The notes beneath the pieces are model-generated. The model saw nothing but the letters and a program-made list of their open reading frames with translations, had not been told where the DNA came from and did no database searches. From Alkalicoccus halolimnae (GTDB lineage Bacteria > Bacillota > Bacilli > Bacillales > Salisediminibacteriaceae), in NCBI RefSeq assembly GCF_008014775.2, contig NZ_CP144914.1, positions 1,116,001-1,180,000 of the forward strand: DNA of 64,000 nt, written 5' to 3'. Below are positions 11,214 to 20,154 of this stretch, piece after piece (position 1 is the first letter of the stretch; every line of letters starts with the position of its first letter). A program made the translations under genes and the position numbers.

Positions 11214-11233
11214 AAAAATGGAAGTGTCCACTC

Positions 11234-11271
11234 AAAAAGCAGGACAGCCGTATTGGCCGTCCTGCTTTTTT
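11234..11271 (+). terminator. Rho-independent terminator of the pur operon
   Basis: An inverted repeat GCAGGACAGCC / GGCCGTCCTGC with a TATT-type loop is followed by TTTTTT, 20 nt after the purD stop. A-rich 5' flanks could make it bidirectional for the convergent dehydrogenase gene. Confidence 0.9.
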
Positions 11272-11367
11272 GCAGCTTTTTTATTAACAAAAAGTTACCC
11301 TGAAAATAAAGTGTATAATCGATAAACGTGTGCTTTCGTTTCCATTACAAACAAAATGTTACGTTTT

Positions 11368-12582
11368 TTATTTCAGCATGCCATGCGGGTCGATAACGAA
11401 TTTTTTGGAAGCACCGCCGTCAAACTGCTGATAACCTTCCGGAGCCTGATCAAGAGAAATGATCGTCGCATTAACGGCTTTTGCAATCTCGGCCCGGCCG
11501 CTTAAAATAGAGTTCATCAGCTCACGATGGTATTTCATAACCGGCGTTTGTCCTGTAACAAACGTATGAGCCTTTGCCCATCCAAGACCGAGGCGGATTT
11601 TCAGCGTTCCTTCCCGGGCGTCCTCATCGACACCACCCGGATCTCCAGTGACGTAAAGCCCCGGAATACCAAGCTTACCTCCGGCTCTCGTTAGCTGCAT
11701 GATGGAGTTGAGCACGGTTGCAGGAGCTTCCCCGCCGCCGGCTCCGTGGGCGGATGCTTCAAAACCAACGGCATCAACGGCACAGTCCACTTCCGGAGTG
11801 CCCAGAATTTGTTCAATCTGCTCTCCTATATCATCATGTTCCCGCAGGTTGATGGTTTCACAGCCGAAGCTCTTTGCCTGATCCAGTCTCTCCTGAATCA
11901 AATCACCGACGATAACGACAGATGCTCCGAGAAGCTGAGCCGAATGGGCAGCTGCCAGACCGACTGGCCCCGCTCCGGCGATGTAGACGGATTTACCAGG
12001 GCTGACTCCTGCGCTGTAAGCTCCGTGAAATCCGGTAGGGAAGATGTCAGATAACATCGTTAAATCACGTATCTTTGACATCGCCTGATCCTTATCCGGA
12101 AAGCGGAGAAGCTGGAAGTCTGCGTAAGGAACCATAACGTACTCTGACTGTCCGCCAACCCATCCGCCCATATCCACGTATCCATAAGCTGAACCAGGGC
12201 GGTCCGGATTTACATTCAGACAGATGTGTGTATCCTGTTCTTTACAGGCCCGGCAGCGTCCGCAGGCGATATTAAACGGTACGGATACGAGGTCCCCTTT
12301 TTGCATGAATTCCACATCCCGGCCGCATTCGATAATTTCACCGGTTATTTCATGGCCCAGAATTAAGCCTTCCGGAGCTGTCGTCCGACCGCGGACCATA
12401 TGCTGGTCGCTTCCACAGATATTAGTAGTAACTACTTTCAGAATGACACCATGTTCACATTTTCTGCCTACGTTCAGAGGATTTACGCCCGGTCCGTCCC
12501 GGAGCACGAGATCCGGATAGTCAATTTCCTGTATCTCTACCTTACCTTTTCCAATGTAAGCTACGCCTCTGTTTCCACCCAT
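11368..12582 (-). CDS. Glutathione-independent formaldehyde dehydrogenase-like zinc alcohol dehydrogenase
   Basis: Medium-chain zinc-dependent dehydrogenase (404 aa) closely resembling Pseudomonas putida formaldehyde dehydrogenase FdhA, which oxidises formaldehyde with NAD and without added glutathione. Catalytic zinc ligands are in TNICGSDQHMV and GHEITGE. Four structural-zinc cysteines lie in CGRCRACKEQDTHIC. The Rossmann motif is AGAGPVGLAAA. The PFDH-specific insertions AYGYVDMGGW and GIPGLYVTGDPGGVD are also present. AAGGAGGAG precedes the ATG. It has a sigma-54 promoter and is divergent from a sigma-54 activator, so it is probably induced by a substrate sensed by that protein. The real substrate could be another aldehyde or alcohol. 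Confidence 0.88.
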   Translation of the reverse strand: MGGNRGVAYIGKGKVEIQEIDYPDLVLRDGPGVNPLNVGRKCEHGVILKVVTTNICGSDQHMVRGRTTAPEGLILGHEITGEIIECGRDVEFMQKGDLVSVPFNIACGRCRACKEQDTHICLNVNPDRPGSAYGYVDMGGWVGGQSEYVMVPYADFQLLRFPDKDQAMSKIRDLTMLSDIFPTGFHGAYSAGVSPGKSVYIAGAGPVGLAAAHSAQLLGASVVIVGDLIQERLDQAKSFGCETINLREHDDIGEQIEQILGTPEVDCAVDAVGFEASAHGAGGGEAPATVLNSIMQLTRAGGKLGIPGLYVTGDPGGVDEDAREGTLKIRLGLGWAKAHTFVTGQTPVMKYHRELMNSILSGRAEIAKAVNATIISLDQAPEGYQQFDGGASKKFVIDPHGMLK

Positions 12583-12632
12583 TCTAACTCCTCCTTTTTA
12601 ATATATGGTAAAACGTCATACAGCTATTAAAT

Positions 12633-12649
12633 ATGCAATAATCGTGCCA
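12633..12649 (-). promoter_or_regulatory. Sigma-54 (-24/-12) promoter of the dehydrogenase gene
   Basis: On the minus strand this reads TGGCACGATTATTGCAT, matching TGGCAC-N5-TTGC with exact GG/GC spacing. It lies about 50 nt upstream of the dehydrogenase ATG. The adjacent divergent gene encodes the matching class of activator. Confidence 0.9.
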
Positions 12650-12698
12650 AAGCGAAAAAAGCCTTATAAGAAAGCGTTTTCATATTAGTGAAATCCAC

Positions 12699-12712
12699 TT
12701 TTTGTTCAAAAA
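12699..12712. promoter_or_regulatory. Candidate upstream activator site
   Basis: A perfect palindrome, TTTTTG-TT-CAAAAA, lies about 50 bp upstream of the sigma-54 -24 element and between the divergent genes. That is where an enhancer-binding protein could bind. AT-richness makes chance occurrence possible. Confidence 0.3.
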
Positions 12713-12799
12713 ATGATCACCAACGTCTCGAAATAGTACAAAAAATTCCGAATCTTTAGTATTATGGAAAATAAGACCATTGAAAGGAGTCCGGATCAG

Positions 12800-14320
12800 G
12801 TGGAACAACTTATCATTAATGAATCTTGGAAGCGCTGTCAGCAGTCGGGGTCTTCTCCAACCGATGCAGCTCTTGATCTCCGGCTGACGGGGAAGGAACT
12901 GCATGATTTACTTGAGCGCAACGAACCACTTCTGAAACACCTGCGTCCCGTATTTGAACAGATTCAACGTACAGTCCATGATAGAGAATATTTAGCCGCT
13001 GTTGTTAATGCCGAGGGGTTTATTTTGTCGAGAGCTGGAGGAATCAGGATCCGGCAGATAGATGAACGTCTTGAAGTAGGGACGAACTGGTCGGAGGAAA
13101 ATAAAGGCACAAATGCTATGGGAGTAGTTCTGCATGAACGAAAGTCTGCGCTCATCCATGGTGATCACCATTTTTACGAAGAAAATCATGTGCTGACCTG
13201 CGCGGCAAGTCCATTATATGATGCCGATGGTGTTTTCTGCGGAGCTGTTAATATCAGCACGACAAAAGAAAATTATCACCCGCTGCTGCTAAGCTGGACG
13301 AAGGCAGTAGCAGACAGTGTGCACAGCAAAATGACAGCGGAAAAGTTAAAGCAGGAACGCCCGGTTATGCTGGAGTCACCACCGGGGAAAAATAATCCGG
13401 AGAATTTGTATACGTTTCAGAATATAGCGGGATCATGCGAAAACATTACAGCAGTAAAGAAACTGGCCAAGCGTGCTGCACTGACGGATTATCCCGTCAT
13501 TATTTACGGAGAGAGCGGGACCGGCAAAGAACTGCTTGCCCAGTCCATTCATTCCGGCGGAGACAGAGCAGAAAGGATTTTCGTGCCGTTAAACTGCAGT
13601 GCTCTCCCGGAATCACTGATTGAAAGTGAACTTTTCGGATACGAAAAAGGAGCGTTTACGGGCGCAAGTCAGCGTGGGAAAGCTGGTAAATTTGAAGCCG
13701 CCGACGGTGGAACGATTTTTCTTGATGAGGTAGGAGATTTATCGCTTAAAGCTCAGAGTGCTCTGCTGCGGGTGCTTCAGGAAAAAACAATCACTCGTAT
13801 CGGAGGGTATAAACAGATTTCTGTCAACGTACGCATTCTCTCCGCTACAAACAAAAATCTGCGCACAGAAATAGCAGCAGGACGCTTCCGGGAAGATCTT
13901 TACTACCGTTTAAAAGGCATTTATTTAACGATGCCCCCGCTTCGGAACCGCAGCGATATATGTGAAATCGCTGAATTTCTGCTGAAAAAAATGGAATCAA
14001 ATTCCCGGATTCTCAGTGAAGAAGCGAAAGCAAAGCTTATGCATTACAGCTGGCCCGGCAATATCCGTGAATTGGAAAGTGTACTGATGCAGGGCTCTTT
14101 TTTAAGCGAGGGAAAAAGGATTGAAGCGGAGGCAATCCAGTTTGAAGAAGAATACGAAATAAAACGTTCTCCTGTGCTCAGCCTGGAGGAAGCGGAATCA
14201 GAGACGATCCGTCATGCGCTGGAAGCTGTCGATGGAAATATTTCCAAAGCAGCGGAAAGGCTCCATGTAGGAAGAAATACCCTTTATTCAAAGCTCAAAA
14301 AATACGATATTTCCTATTAG
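12800..14320 (+). CDS. Sigma-54-dependent transcriptional activator (AcoR-type, GAF-AAA-Fis)
   Basis: Bacterial enhancer-binding protein that would remodel sigma-54 RNA polymerase using ATP. An N-terminal GAF-type sensor region (about residues 60-175, including GTNWSEENKGTNAMG) precedes the AAA+ domain with Walker A GESGTGKE (about residue 237), the sigma-54 contact loop GAFTGA (about 284) and Walker B IFLDEVGDL. It ends in a Fis-type HTH (NISKAAERLHVGRNTLYSKL). ATG 12764 is in frame but has no ribosome-binding site. GTG 12800 follows AAAGGAG by 10 nt and is preferred. The divergent dehydrogenase with its sigma-54 promoter is the obvious target. Confidence 0.9.
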   Translation: MEQLIINESWKRCQQSGSSPTDAALDLRLTGKELHDLLERNEPLLKHLRPVFEQIQRTVHDREYLAAVVNAEGFILSRAGGIRIRQIDERLEVGTNWSEENKGTNAMGVVLHERKSALIHGDHHFYEENHVLTCAASPLYDADGVFCGAVNISTTKENYHPLLLSWTKAVADSVHSKMTAEKLKQERPVMLESPPGKNNPENLYTFQNIAGSCENITAVKKLAKRAALTDYPVIIYGESGTGKELLAQSIHSGGDRAERIFVPLNCSALPESLIESELFGYEKGAFTGASQRGKAGKFEAADGGTIFLDEVGDLSLKAQSALLRVLQEKTITRIGGYKQISVNVRILSATNKNLRTEIAAGRFREDLYYRLKGIYLTMPPLRNRSDICEIAEFLLKKMESNSRILSEEAKAKLMHYSWPGNIRELESVLMQGSFLSEGKRIEAEAIQFEEEYEIKRSPVLSLEEAESETIRHALEAVDGNISKAAERLHVGRNTLYSKLKKYDISY

Positions 14321-14373
14321 TAATGTATTAATTGCTATGAGAGATAAACATCTCATTGTAAATAACATATGCA

Positions 14374-14402
14374 TTGAATAAATAGGTTTATCGGCATATA
14401 AT
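14374..14402 (+). promoter_or_regulatory. SigA-type promoter of the gamma-glutamyltransferase cluster
   Basis: TTGAAT and TATAAT are separated by exactly 17 nt, about 130 nt upstream of the transferase start. Just upstream, around 14337-14356, is a small inverted repeat (ATGAGAGAT...ATCTCAT) that might be an operator. Confidence 0.65.
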
Positions 14403-14535
14403 AAGTACACTAACAAGAATTGATGAAATGCTGTTCAGGCGTTGTATAGGAAGAGGAACTTTCTTTGTAAGACCTAAAGATGGTTTTTCTTCCTTTTTTA
14501 TGCACTATGCCGGGCTGCTGTCAGGAGGGGTAAGC

Positions 14536-16140
14536 ATGTATGAAGCAAAACCGGTGATGGAAGGGACGGCTTCAGGAGGAATGGTATCGACGGCTTCAAG
14601 CACGGCGACAAAGGCAGGGCTTGAGATGCTGAAAAAAGGCGGGAATGCCATCGACGCAGCTGTAGCAGCAGCGTTTTGTCTCGGGGTTTCAGAGCCGCAG
14701 GCATCCGGAATTGGCGGACAATCCATGGCTCTTGTGCATATGCAGAAAGAGAAGCGGAGTTTTGCCCTTGACGGCTCCTCAAGAGCCCCGTTCGTACTCT
14801 CTCCTCATAAAAATCCGAGCAGGCCTATCAAAATCGGCCTGCAGTCGTCCACGGTGCCTTCCACTCCTGCAGCATTGGGATACCTGCATGAAAATTACGG
14901 TGCGCTTAGTCTGACGGAAGTTCTTGAACCTGCTGTCAGAGCTGCTAAGGACGGAGTACCGGTGACCGGCCTTATTCACAGGATGATCAAAAAAGAAGCA
15001 GAGCAGCTGAGACAGGATCCGCTTATATTAAAAAACTACTTCTCCAAAAAGAAACCTCTTTCTGAAGGGTCACTTCTTTTTCAGCCGGAACTGGCTGTAA
15101 CGCTGGAAAGAATCGCTGAACACGGCTGGCGGGATTTTTACAATGGGGGTATCAGTGCTGCCATTGTGGAGGACATGAAAAAAAGAAGAGGATTAATTAC
15201 AGAAGTGGACATGCATCAGATTCCGATGCCTGTGGAACGGGAAGTTCTGGAAAGCACGTACCGGGAGTATGACGTCATCACCTATCCTCCTCCTGGAGCG
15301 GGCAGAGTGCTCGTGCAGATTTTAAATACATTGGAAGGCTTCCCGCCGGAAAAACTGAACGCCGACGAACCGATAGGAGCTGTGATTCAGGCGCTTGCTT
15401 TCCGGTTCGCCTTAAACTACCGCCAGCGGATGCCTGTTCATCCCGATCATTACTTACAGTCCGTTAATCAAATTATGGTCGATAAAGGCTATGCCGAAGA
15501 AATTATCAAGCGGATTAATGATATTTATCAGCTGGCTTTAAAAGATACATTTTTACCTCCGCCGACGTCGGGTGAAACGACCCACCTGTCTGTCGTTGAT
15601 AGGGAAGGTAACGCTGTCGGAATTACTCAGTCCATCGAGCTTGTTTTCGGCAGCAAACGAATGGCTGCTGGTCTCGGATTTTTCTATAACAACTATATGA
15701 GTGCGTTTGAATATAAAAATGTTACCCACCCGTACTACCTTCTTCCGGGTGGAAGACCGTGGAGCAGTGTTGCACCGGTGCTTTTAATGAAAAAAGGCCG
15801 TCCTCAATACCTGCTCGGCAGTCCCGGAAGCAGCCGGATCTCCACGACCCTGGCTCAGGTGATTACCAGACTTGTGGACCAGGGGCAGACACTGGCACAG
15901 GCGATTTCTGCGCCGAGGTTCCATGCCTCAGACACGGGCGAACTGATGATAGAAAAAGAACGGTTTTCGAGAGAAGTAAACAGCGCGCTTCGTCTTGCGA
16001 GCTTTCAAGTGACGAAGCGTGATCCGTACAGTTTTTACTTAGGATGCGTGCAGGGTGTACAGATGCCCATCAAATGGCGGGAATCGTTCCACGGCGTGGC
16101 AGATCCGCGACGCGATGGAACGGCGGAAGGTCCGGAATAA
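14536..16140 (+). CDS. Gamma-glutamyltransferase family protein (YwrD-like)
   Basis: Ntn-hydrolase of the gamma-glutamyltranspeptidase family (534 aa), which cleaves or transfers gamma-glutamyl groups. Maturation normally occurs by self-cleavage before a Thr; here the Thr is in SGETTHLSVVDREGNAVG (about residue 350), and the C-terminal GSPGSSRI region is present. An in-frame ATG at 14428 exists, but ATG 14536 has AGGAGGGG directly upstream and gives the normal N-terminus. There is no signal peptide, so it is probably cytosolic like B. subtilis YwrD. It is followed after 28 nt by the ligase fusion gene, suggesting shared gamma-glutamyl or amide chemistry. Confidence 0.88.
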   Translation: MYEAKPVMEGTASGGMVSTASSTATKAGLEMLKKGGNAIDAAVAAAFCLGVSEPQASGIGGQSMALVHMQKEKRSFALDGSSRAPFVLSPHKNPSRPIKIGLQSSTVPSTPAALGYLHENYGALSLTEVLEPAVRAAKDGVPVTGLIHRMIKKEAEQLRQDPLILKNYFSKKKPLSEGSLLFQPELAVTLERIAEHGWRDFYNGGISAAIVEDMKKRRGLITEVDMHQIPMPVEREVLESTYREYDVITYPPPGAGRVLVQILNTLEGFPPEKLNADEPIGAVIQALAFRFALNYRQRMPVHPDHYLQSVNQIMVDKGYAEEIIKRINDIYQLALKDTFLPPPTSGETTHLSVVDREGNAVGITQSIELVFGSKRMAAGLGFFYNNYMSAFEYKNVTHPYYLLPGGRPWSSVAPVLLMKKGRPQYLLGSPGSSRISTTLAQVITRLVDQGQTLAQAISAPRFHASDTGELMIEKERFSREVNSALRLASFQVTKRDPYSFYLGCVQGVQMPIKWRESFHGVADPRRDGTAEGPE

Positions 16141-16168
16141 TCATTTTTTATAAGAGGAGTGTTTTCAT

Positions 16169-18319
16169 TTGAAAATTGCTGTTGTCTACAATCGTGAAAG
16201 TCAGGCTGTTATTAACTTATTTGGAACGCAGAATAGAGAAAAGTACGGGCTGGAGACAATCAGGCGCATAAAAGACGGCCTGAAAAAAGGCGGTCACGAA
16301 GTAGAAACGTTTGAAGGCGATAAAAATCTTATTCAGAATCTGGAGAATTTTATGCCGTCAGTCATTTCAGGAGAACGCCCGGGTCTTGTCTTCAACTTGA
16401 GCTACGGGATTCAGGGAAGAGGCCGTTATATGCACGTTCCCGGCATGCTGGAAATGCTCGGCATCCCTTACGTCGGTTCCGGCCCGGAGACGCACGCGCT
16501 TGCACTCGATAAAGTCGTCACGAAAATTCTCCTTCTGCAGCGGGGGCTGCCGACTCCGAAATTTGCGGTTCTGGATACTCCGGACTCTCCTCTTAATGAA
16601 GGTCTGCATTATCCTCTGATCGTAAAACCGAAGGATGAGGCCGTATCCTTCGGTCTGCGAATCGTCCATAATGAAAAAGAGCTCCGCGAAGGTGTCCAGG
16701 TTATCTACGATACGTATGATGCCCCCACCCTCGTAGAGGAATACATCCAGGGACGGGAAGTGAACGTTGGGCTGCTCGGGAATAAGCCGACAGAAGCGCT
16801 TCCGCCTGTTGAACTGGTTTTCGGTGAAGGTCCGCAGATTTTCACTTATGAAGATAAAAAGAATGAAAGCGGCAGAACTGTTGAAAAGGTCTGTCCCGCT
16901 CATCTTACAGAAGAAGAAACTGAGCGGGTGAAAGAGCTCGCTGTTAAAACGTTTGAAGTGTTGAACTGCTATGACAGTGCAAGGGTTGATTTCCGCATTG
17001 ATGAGCAGGGGAATCCTTATATTCTTGAAGTGAACTCGATGGCAAGCCTCGGGGCAGACGGATCCTTCGTTTATGCAGCGGAAAAAGTCGGACTGGATTA
17101 TCCCGCGCTGATGAACCGGATTATCGATGTAACGTGCGAGCGTTATTTCGGAAAAAATTTCTTCGATGAAGAGAGTCATGAAAGCAAAACGCCGGCGTCC
17201 CGCATTTTTCAGAGACTGACGACCAACCGTGGAAAGCTGGAAGCGGACTTAAAAGCGTGGACAAATATTTCAAGCCGCACAGAAGATGCTGTAGGTTTAA
17301 GCAGTGTCCGAAAACGGCTGGAAGAAAAGCTTGGCAAGCTGGCGATGGAACCGGTGCCTGCTTTTTCAAATGGACGGTCTGCATGGACGTGGCAGACGAA
17401 AGCAGGCCTAAAGGACGGCACCCTTATTGTCGTGCCAATTGATGTGCCGGGACAGCGGACCGGATTTCCTATTCCGTTCCGCAAAGAACAGGAATGGATT
17501 TACGGGGAAGGGGTGGCTTCCAGCCGTGGCGGCCTGACAACAATACTTGCTTCTCTGCAGGCGCTTAAGGATGAAAAAGTTCTTGGTAAAACGAAAACAG
17601 GCGTTTTCTTTTATTCTGATGAAGGACGGGGCATGCGCTACAGCTCTTTGATGCTGGAAAAAGCAGCCGCGGAAGCAAAAGAGGTCATCGTCATGCAGCC
17701 GGGGTTTGTTGAAGGGAAAGTGGTTGATCAGCGCCGCGGGGCTAAACAGTACCATGTTATTGTTGAAGGTGATCCGGAGCGGATCGGCAAAAGTGCCAAG
17801 CCGCTCGATGTACTCAGCTGGTTTCTTGAAAAAACTGACAAGCTGAAAGGTCTGAACAGCCGTCAGAAAAAAATAGCTGTAGCAGTCCAGGACTTGAAGT
17901 CAGAGCGGTACAGTGTACTCATGCCGCACCGCGTGACAGCTACCATCGCGATTACTTATATAGACGAGGCGATCGCAGAAAAAACGGAAGCAGAGCTTCA
18001 TAAATTGTTTAAAGCTTCCAAGCAGGGTATGAAAACCTACGTGGAAAAGATTACAGAACGTCCGCCGCTGCTGCATAAGAAAGAGCATCAGCTCCTGCCT
18101 AAGCTGCAGAAATGGTCGGAAGCCTACCAGCTTCCTTTCGGGACAGAATCGAGTCTGCTTGCTACAGCAGCTGGAAATGTGCCGGTGGATATACCTACCG
18201 TCTGCGGATTTGCACCGGCGAGCAAACATTTATTTACTCCAAACGAAGCCATGCACCGCAGCGAGCTCGTGCAGCGCTCAGTGCTGCTGGCACTTTATCT
18301 GCAGGGGGAGAGAACATGA
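16169..18319 (+). CDS. ATP-grasp (D-Ala-D-Ala ligase-like) / degenerate M20 peptidase-like fusion protein
   Basis: 716 aa. Residues about 1-325 are an ATP-grasp ligase resembling D-alanine-D-alanine ligase: GIPYVGSGPETHALALDK, PLIVKPKDEAVSFG, and the metal-binding end DFRIDEQGNPYILEVNSMASLG. Such enzymes form amide bonds through an acyl-phosphate. Residues about 370-716 resemble M20 metallopeptidases, but key metal positions look changed. The usual H-x-D before VP reads PIDVP (about residue 420). The D-M/L-K-G-G ligand site reads ASSRGG (about 447). The acidic SDEGRG (about 482) is kept. I infer that the C-half is non-hydrolytic or altered. It overlaps the amidohydrolase gene by 4 nt. Substrates are unknown; a dedicated cell-wall Ddl is unlikely given the fusion. 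Confidence 0.82.
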   Translation: MKIAVVYNRESQAVINLFGTQNREKYGLETIRRIKDGLKKGGHEVETFEGDKNLIQNLENFMPSVISGERPGLVFNLSYGIQGRGRYMHVPGMLEMLGIPYVGSGPETHALALDKVVTKILLLQRGLPTPKFAVLDTPDSPLNEGLHYPLIVKPKDEAVSFGLRIVHNEKELREGVQVIYDTYDAPTLVEEYIQGREVNVGLLGNKPTEALPPVELVFGEGPQIFTYEDKKNESGRTVEKVCPAHLTEEETERVKELAVKTFEVLNCYDSARVDFRIDEQGNPYILEVNSMASLGADGSFVYAAEKVGLDYPALMNRIIDVTCERYFGKNFFDEESHESKTPASRIFQRLTTNRGKLEADLKAWTNISSRTEDAVGLSSVRKRLEEKLGKLAMEPVPAFSNGRSAWTWQTKAGLKDGTLIVVPIDVPGQRTGFPIPFRKEQEWIYGEGVASSRGGLTTILASLQALKDEKVLGKTKTGVFFYSDEGRGMRYSSLMLEKAAAEAKEVIVMQPGFVEGKVVDQRRGAKQYHVIVEGDPERIGKSAKPLDVLSWFLEKTDKLKGLNSRQKKIAVAVQDLKSERYSVLMPHRVTATIAITYIDEAIAEKTEAELHKLFKASKQGMKTYVEKITERPPLLHKKEHQLLPKLQKWSEAYQLPFGTESSLLATAAGNVPVDIPTVCGFAPASKHLFTPNEAMHRSELVQRSVLLALYLQGERT

Positions 18320-19161
18320 CTACCCGGAGAAAGAAGCTTCCGGCACTGATTTCTGTGCCTCACGGAGGAACGTTTATACCGGAACATCTGCGCAGCCGCT
18401 GCCTGCTTACCGATCTTGATGTGGCTCTGGACGGAGATACGTGGACGAAGCAGCTGTTCAATTTCCGCGGACTGACGGAAGAATTTCTCGTCATGGAGGC
18501 AGCCCGTATTGTTGTGGATTTGAATCGGGAACCGACGGACCGTCCGCCGGAAAACCCGGATGGTGTCGTAAAAACATTAACAGTTACCGGTAAGCGCATC
18601 TGGGAGGAAGATCTGACCGCCTCAGAAACTGATGAGCTGATCCATCAATGGTACGAGCCCTACCACGAACAATTGATGAACGCTTCCCTTAACCCGGCGG
18701 TTAAAATAGCTTTTGACTGTCATACAATGCTGGACGTTGGACCGGCTAAAGGAAAAAGAGAGTGGGAAGCGAGGCCGCTCTTTTGCATCAGTAACAGGGG
18801 AATAACGGGTGGAGAAGCCGGGGGGGAAACCGTTACGGCAGAACCAGAGCTGATGCAGCGGCTGAAGGAGCTTCTGGAAGAGACTTTTGTCGAAGAAGCG
18901 GATCATACCGTGCCGCTCGTGGCTGTGAATGAACCTTTTTTCGGAGGTTTTATTACCCGCTCGCATGGCAAACGCTCCGATATTCCGTGGATCCAGCTGG
19001 AAATCAACCGTAGATTGTATCTCCCTGAAACTGCCGGAGTTCTCCCTTCAGAAGCTGAAGTAATGAGAATGAACATGCTTCGAAATAAATTGTACGAGGT
19101 GTTTATGCAGCTGACTGCAGAAGAAGTGCCGGCACCGGTCGATGAGAAGTCTATTTCTTAA
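18316..19161 (+). CDS. N-formylglutamate amidohydrolase family protein
   Basis: Zinc-type hydrolase of the FGase/HutG-like family (281 aa). The N-terminal SVPHGGTFIPEHL and the later AFDCHTMLDVGP are family hallmarks, with VDLNREPTDRPPE between them. The upstream frame is open from 18112, but ATG 18316 is preceded by GGGGGAGAG and overlaps the ligase stop (ATGA), so it is the coupled start. There are no histidine-degradation genes nearby. Coupling to an ATP-grasp enzyme and a GGT suggests that it hydrolyses an amide or peptide made by the cluster rather than formylglutamate from histidine. Confidence 0.85.
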   Translation: MTTRRKKLPALISVPHGGTFIPEHLRSRCLLTDLDVALDGDTWTKQLFNFRGLTEEFLVMEAARIVVDLNREPTDRPPENPDGVVKTLTVTGKRIWEEDLTASETDELIHQWYEPYHEQLMNASLNPAVKIAFDCHTMLDVGPAKGKREWEARPLFCISNRGITGGEAGGETVTAEPELMQRLKELLEETFVEEADHTVPLVAVNEPFFGGFITRSHGKRSDIPWIQLEINRRLYLPETAGVLPSEAEVMRMNMLRNKLYEVFMQLTAEEVPAPVDEKSIS

Positions 19162-19204
19162 ACTCTTCCTGAAACGGAAACCCTCCGGCCTATGATTTCG
19201 TAGG

Positions 19205-19487
19205 AAACACGAAGCTTTAACAGCGGCACGCATGCAGGGTCGCTGCACGTGATGGATGAAAATGGCCTTCTATAAGGAATGGAACTTTCCATCTATTTGG
19301 AGGAAATGAAGGGTGTTCAGAAGCGATCTTCTTTATTGGCATCCAGATCCTGCTCTGTTTTTTATCATAAGCTGGAGAGACTACGGGCGCCTCCCGATGC
19401 GGATAAGGACGGGCGAGCCCCTCGTACGACCGCATGGAGGGAGGGATGAGCTGAGGCCTGCTCTGCGCTCCCATGGAAACGAAAACG
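19205..19487 (+). repeat. Dispersed hairpin repeat, copy 2 (module B tail plus core)
   Basis: 19205-19260 resembles the GAGCTTTAACAG...CATGCA tail of the composite repeat at 36671. 19260-19380 matches its ATGGCCTTCTATAAGGAATGGAACTT-type middle. 19381-19487 is the core hairpin (GGATAAGGACGGGCGAGC ... GAGCTGAGGCC ... CCCATGGAAACGAAAACGC), whose central arms read CCCTC...GGAGGG. It fills most of the 361-bp gap before the next gene. Confidence 0.7.
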
Positions 19488-19522
19488 CATTATCAACTTT
19501 ATTTTCAAGGAGGTGAGCCGCC

Positions 19523-19858
19523 GTGAAAAAAATAGCAGCATTTGCAGCTGCCGGTGCCGTTTTAACAGGTCTGCTCGCTGCAGGAGCGTATTACCTTAAC
19601 ACTATGGAGCTGTTTGTGATCGCCGGGCTGATAGTCATAGCCGCTTCATTCGTTCCACTTTTTGTACACATGATAAAAACTGCAGGAAGCAGTAAGCCGA
19701 CCTTGTTCGGAACTTCCACTCCAGGTTCCTTCTCGACAATCAGTCATGCTCAGGAACAGGGGAAAACAATCAAAACGGGAAAAGTGCATTATGCAGCGGG
19801 TGCCGGTCTCGGAGCTTTGATTATATTTCTGCTTGCTGTATTATTTCAATCGTTTTAA
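19523..19858 (+). CDS. Small two-helix membrane protein of unknown function
   Basis: 111 aa, GTG start with a very strong AAGGAGGTGA. Hydrophobic segments lie at about residues 5-26, 30-52 and 92-110, separated by a polar Ser/Thr/Lys-rich loop. No family is recognised with confidence; it might belong to one of the short Bacillus DUF membrane families. It stands alone between a repeat and the TPP riboswitch. Confidence 0.6.
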   Translation: MKKIAAFAAAGAVLTGLLAAGAYYLNTMELFVIAGLIVIAASFVPLFVHMIKTAGSSKPTLFGTSTPGSFSTISHAQEQGKTIKTGKVHYAAGAGLGALIIFLLAVLFQSF

Positions 19859-19912
19859 AAATTTCATATGTTAAGCTTCCATTAAATTAGACTAATATGC
19901 TTTTTTCAGAGC

Positions 19913-19941
19913 TTTACAAAAATTCAGGAATATGTTTATAT
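19913..19941 (+). promoter_or_regulatory. Promoter of the TPP-riboswitch leader
   Basis: TTTACA and TTATAT are separated by 17 nt and end about 25 nt before the aptamer P1 stem, as expected for transcription of the riboswitch. Confidence 0.6.
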
Positions 19942-19966
19942 AAAGAGGTAAAACTTCATACGTACG

Positions 19967-20059
19967 ACATGCACTGGGGGTGCTGTAAGCTGAGAGACGG
20001 AATTTTCCGTTAACCCTTTGAACCCGAACTAGGTAATACTAGCGTGGGGAAGTGCAGGT
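19967..20059 (+). promoter_or_regulatory. TPP (thi-box) riboswitch aptamer
   Basis: Matches the thi-box consensus: GGGGGTGCTGTAAGCTGAGA, then AACCCTTTGAACCCGAACT, then GGTAATACTAGCGTGGGGAA. P1 is closed by GCACT (19971) with AGTGC (20051). It senses thiamine pyrophosphate and controls the downstream ykoFEDC genes. Confidence 0.96.
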
Positions 20060-20109
20060 AGTCTTTTATAAAACCTGCACCTTCTAATGAAATTCAGAAG
20101 GTGTTTTTA
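20049..20109 (+). terminator. TPP-riboswitch expression platform (antiterminator / terminator)
   Basis: GAAGTGCAGGT (20049-20059), whose first half is the 3' strand of aptamer P1, can instead pair with ACCTGCACCTTC (20073-20084). That pairing would destroy the terminator CACCTTCT/AGAAGGTG-TTTTT (20078-20109). TPP binding should lock P1 and release the terminator: off when thiamine is plentiful. Confidence 0.85.
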
Positions 20110-20154
20110 TATACCTGCATCGCGGTCCTGTACCGCCGGATACTCAGTTAATGT

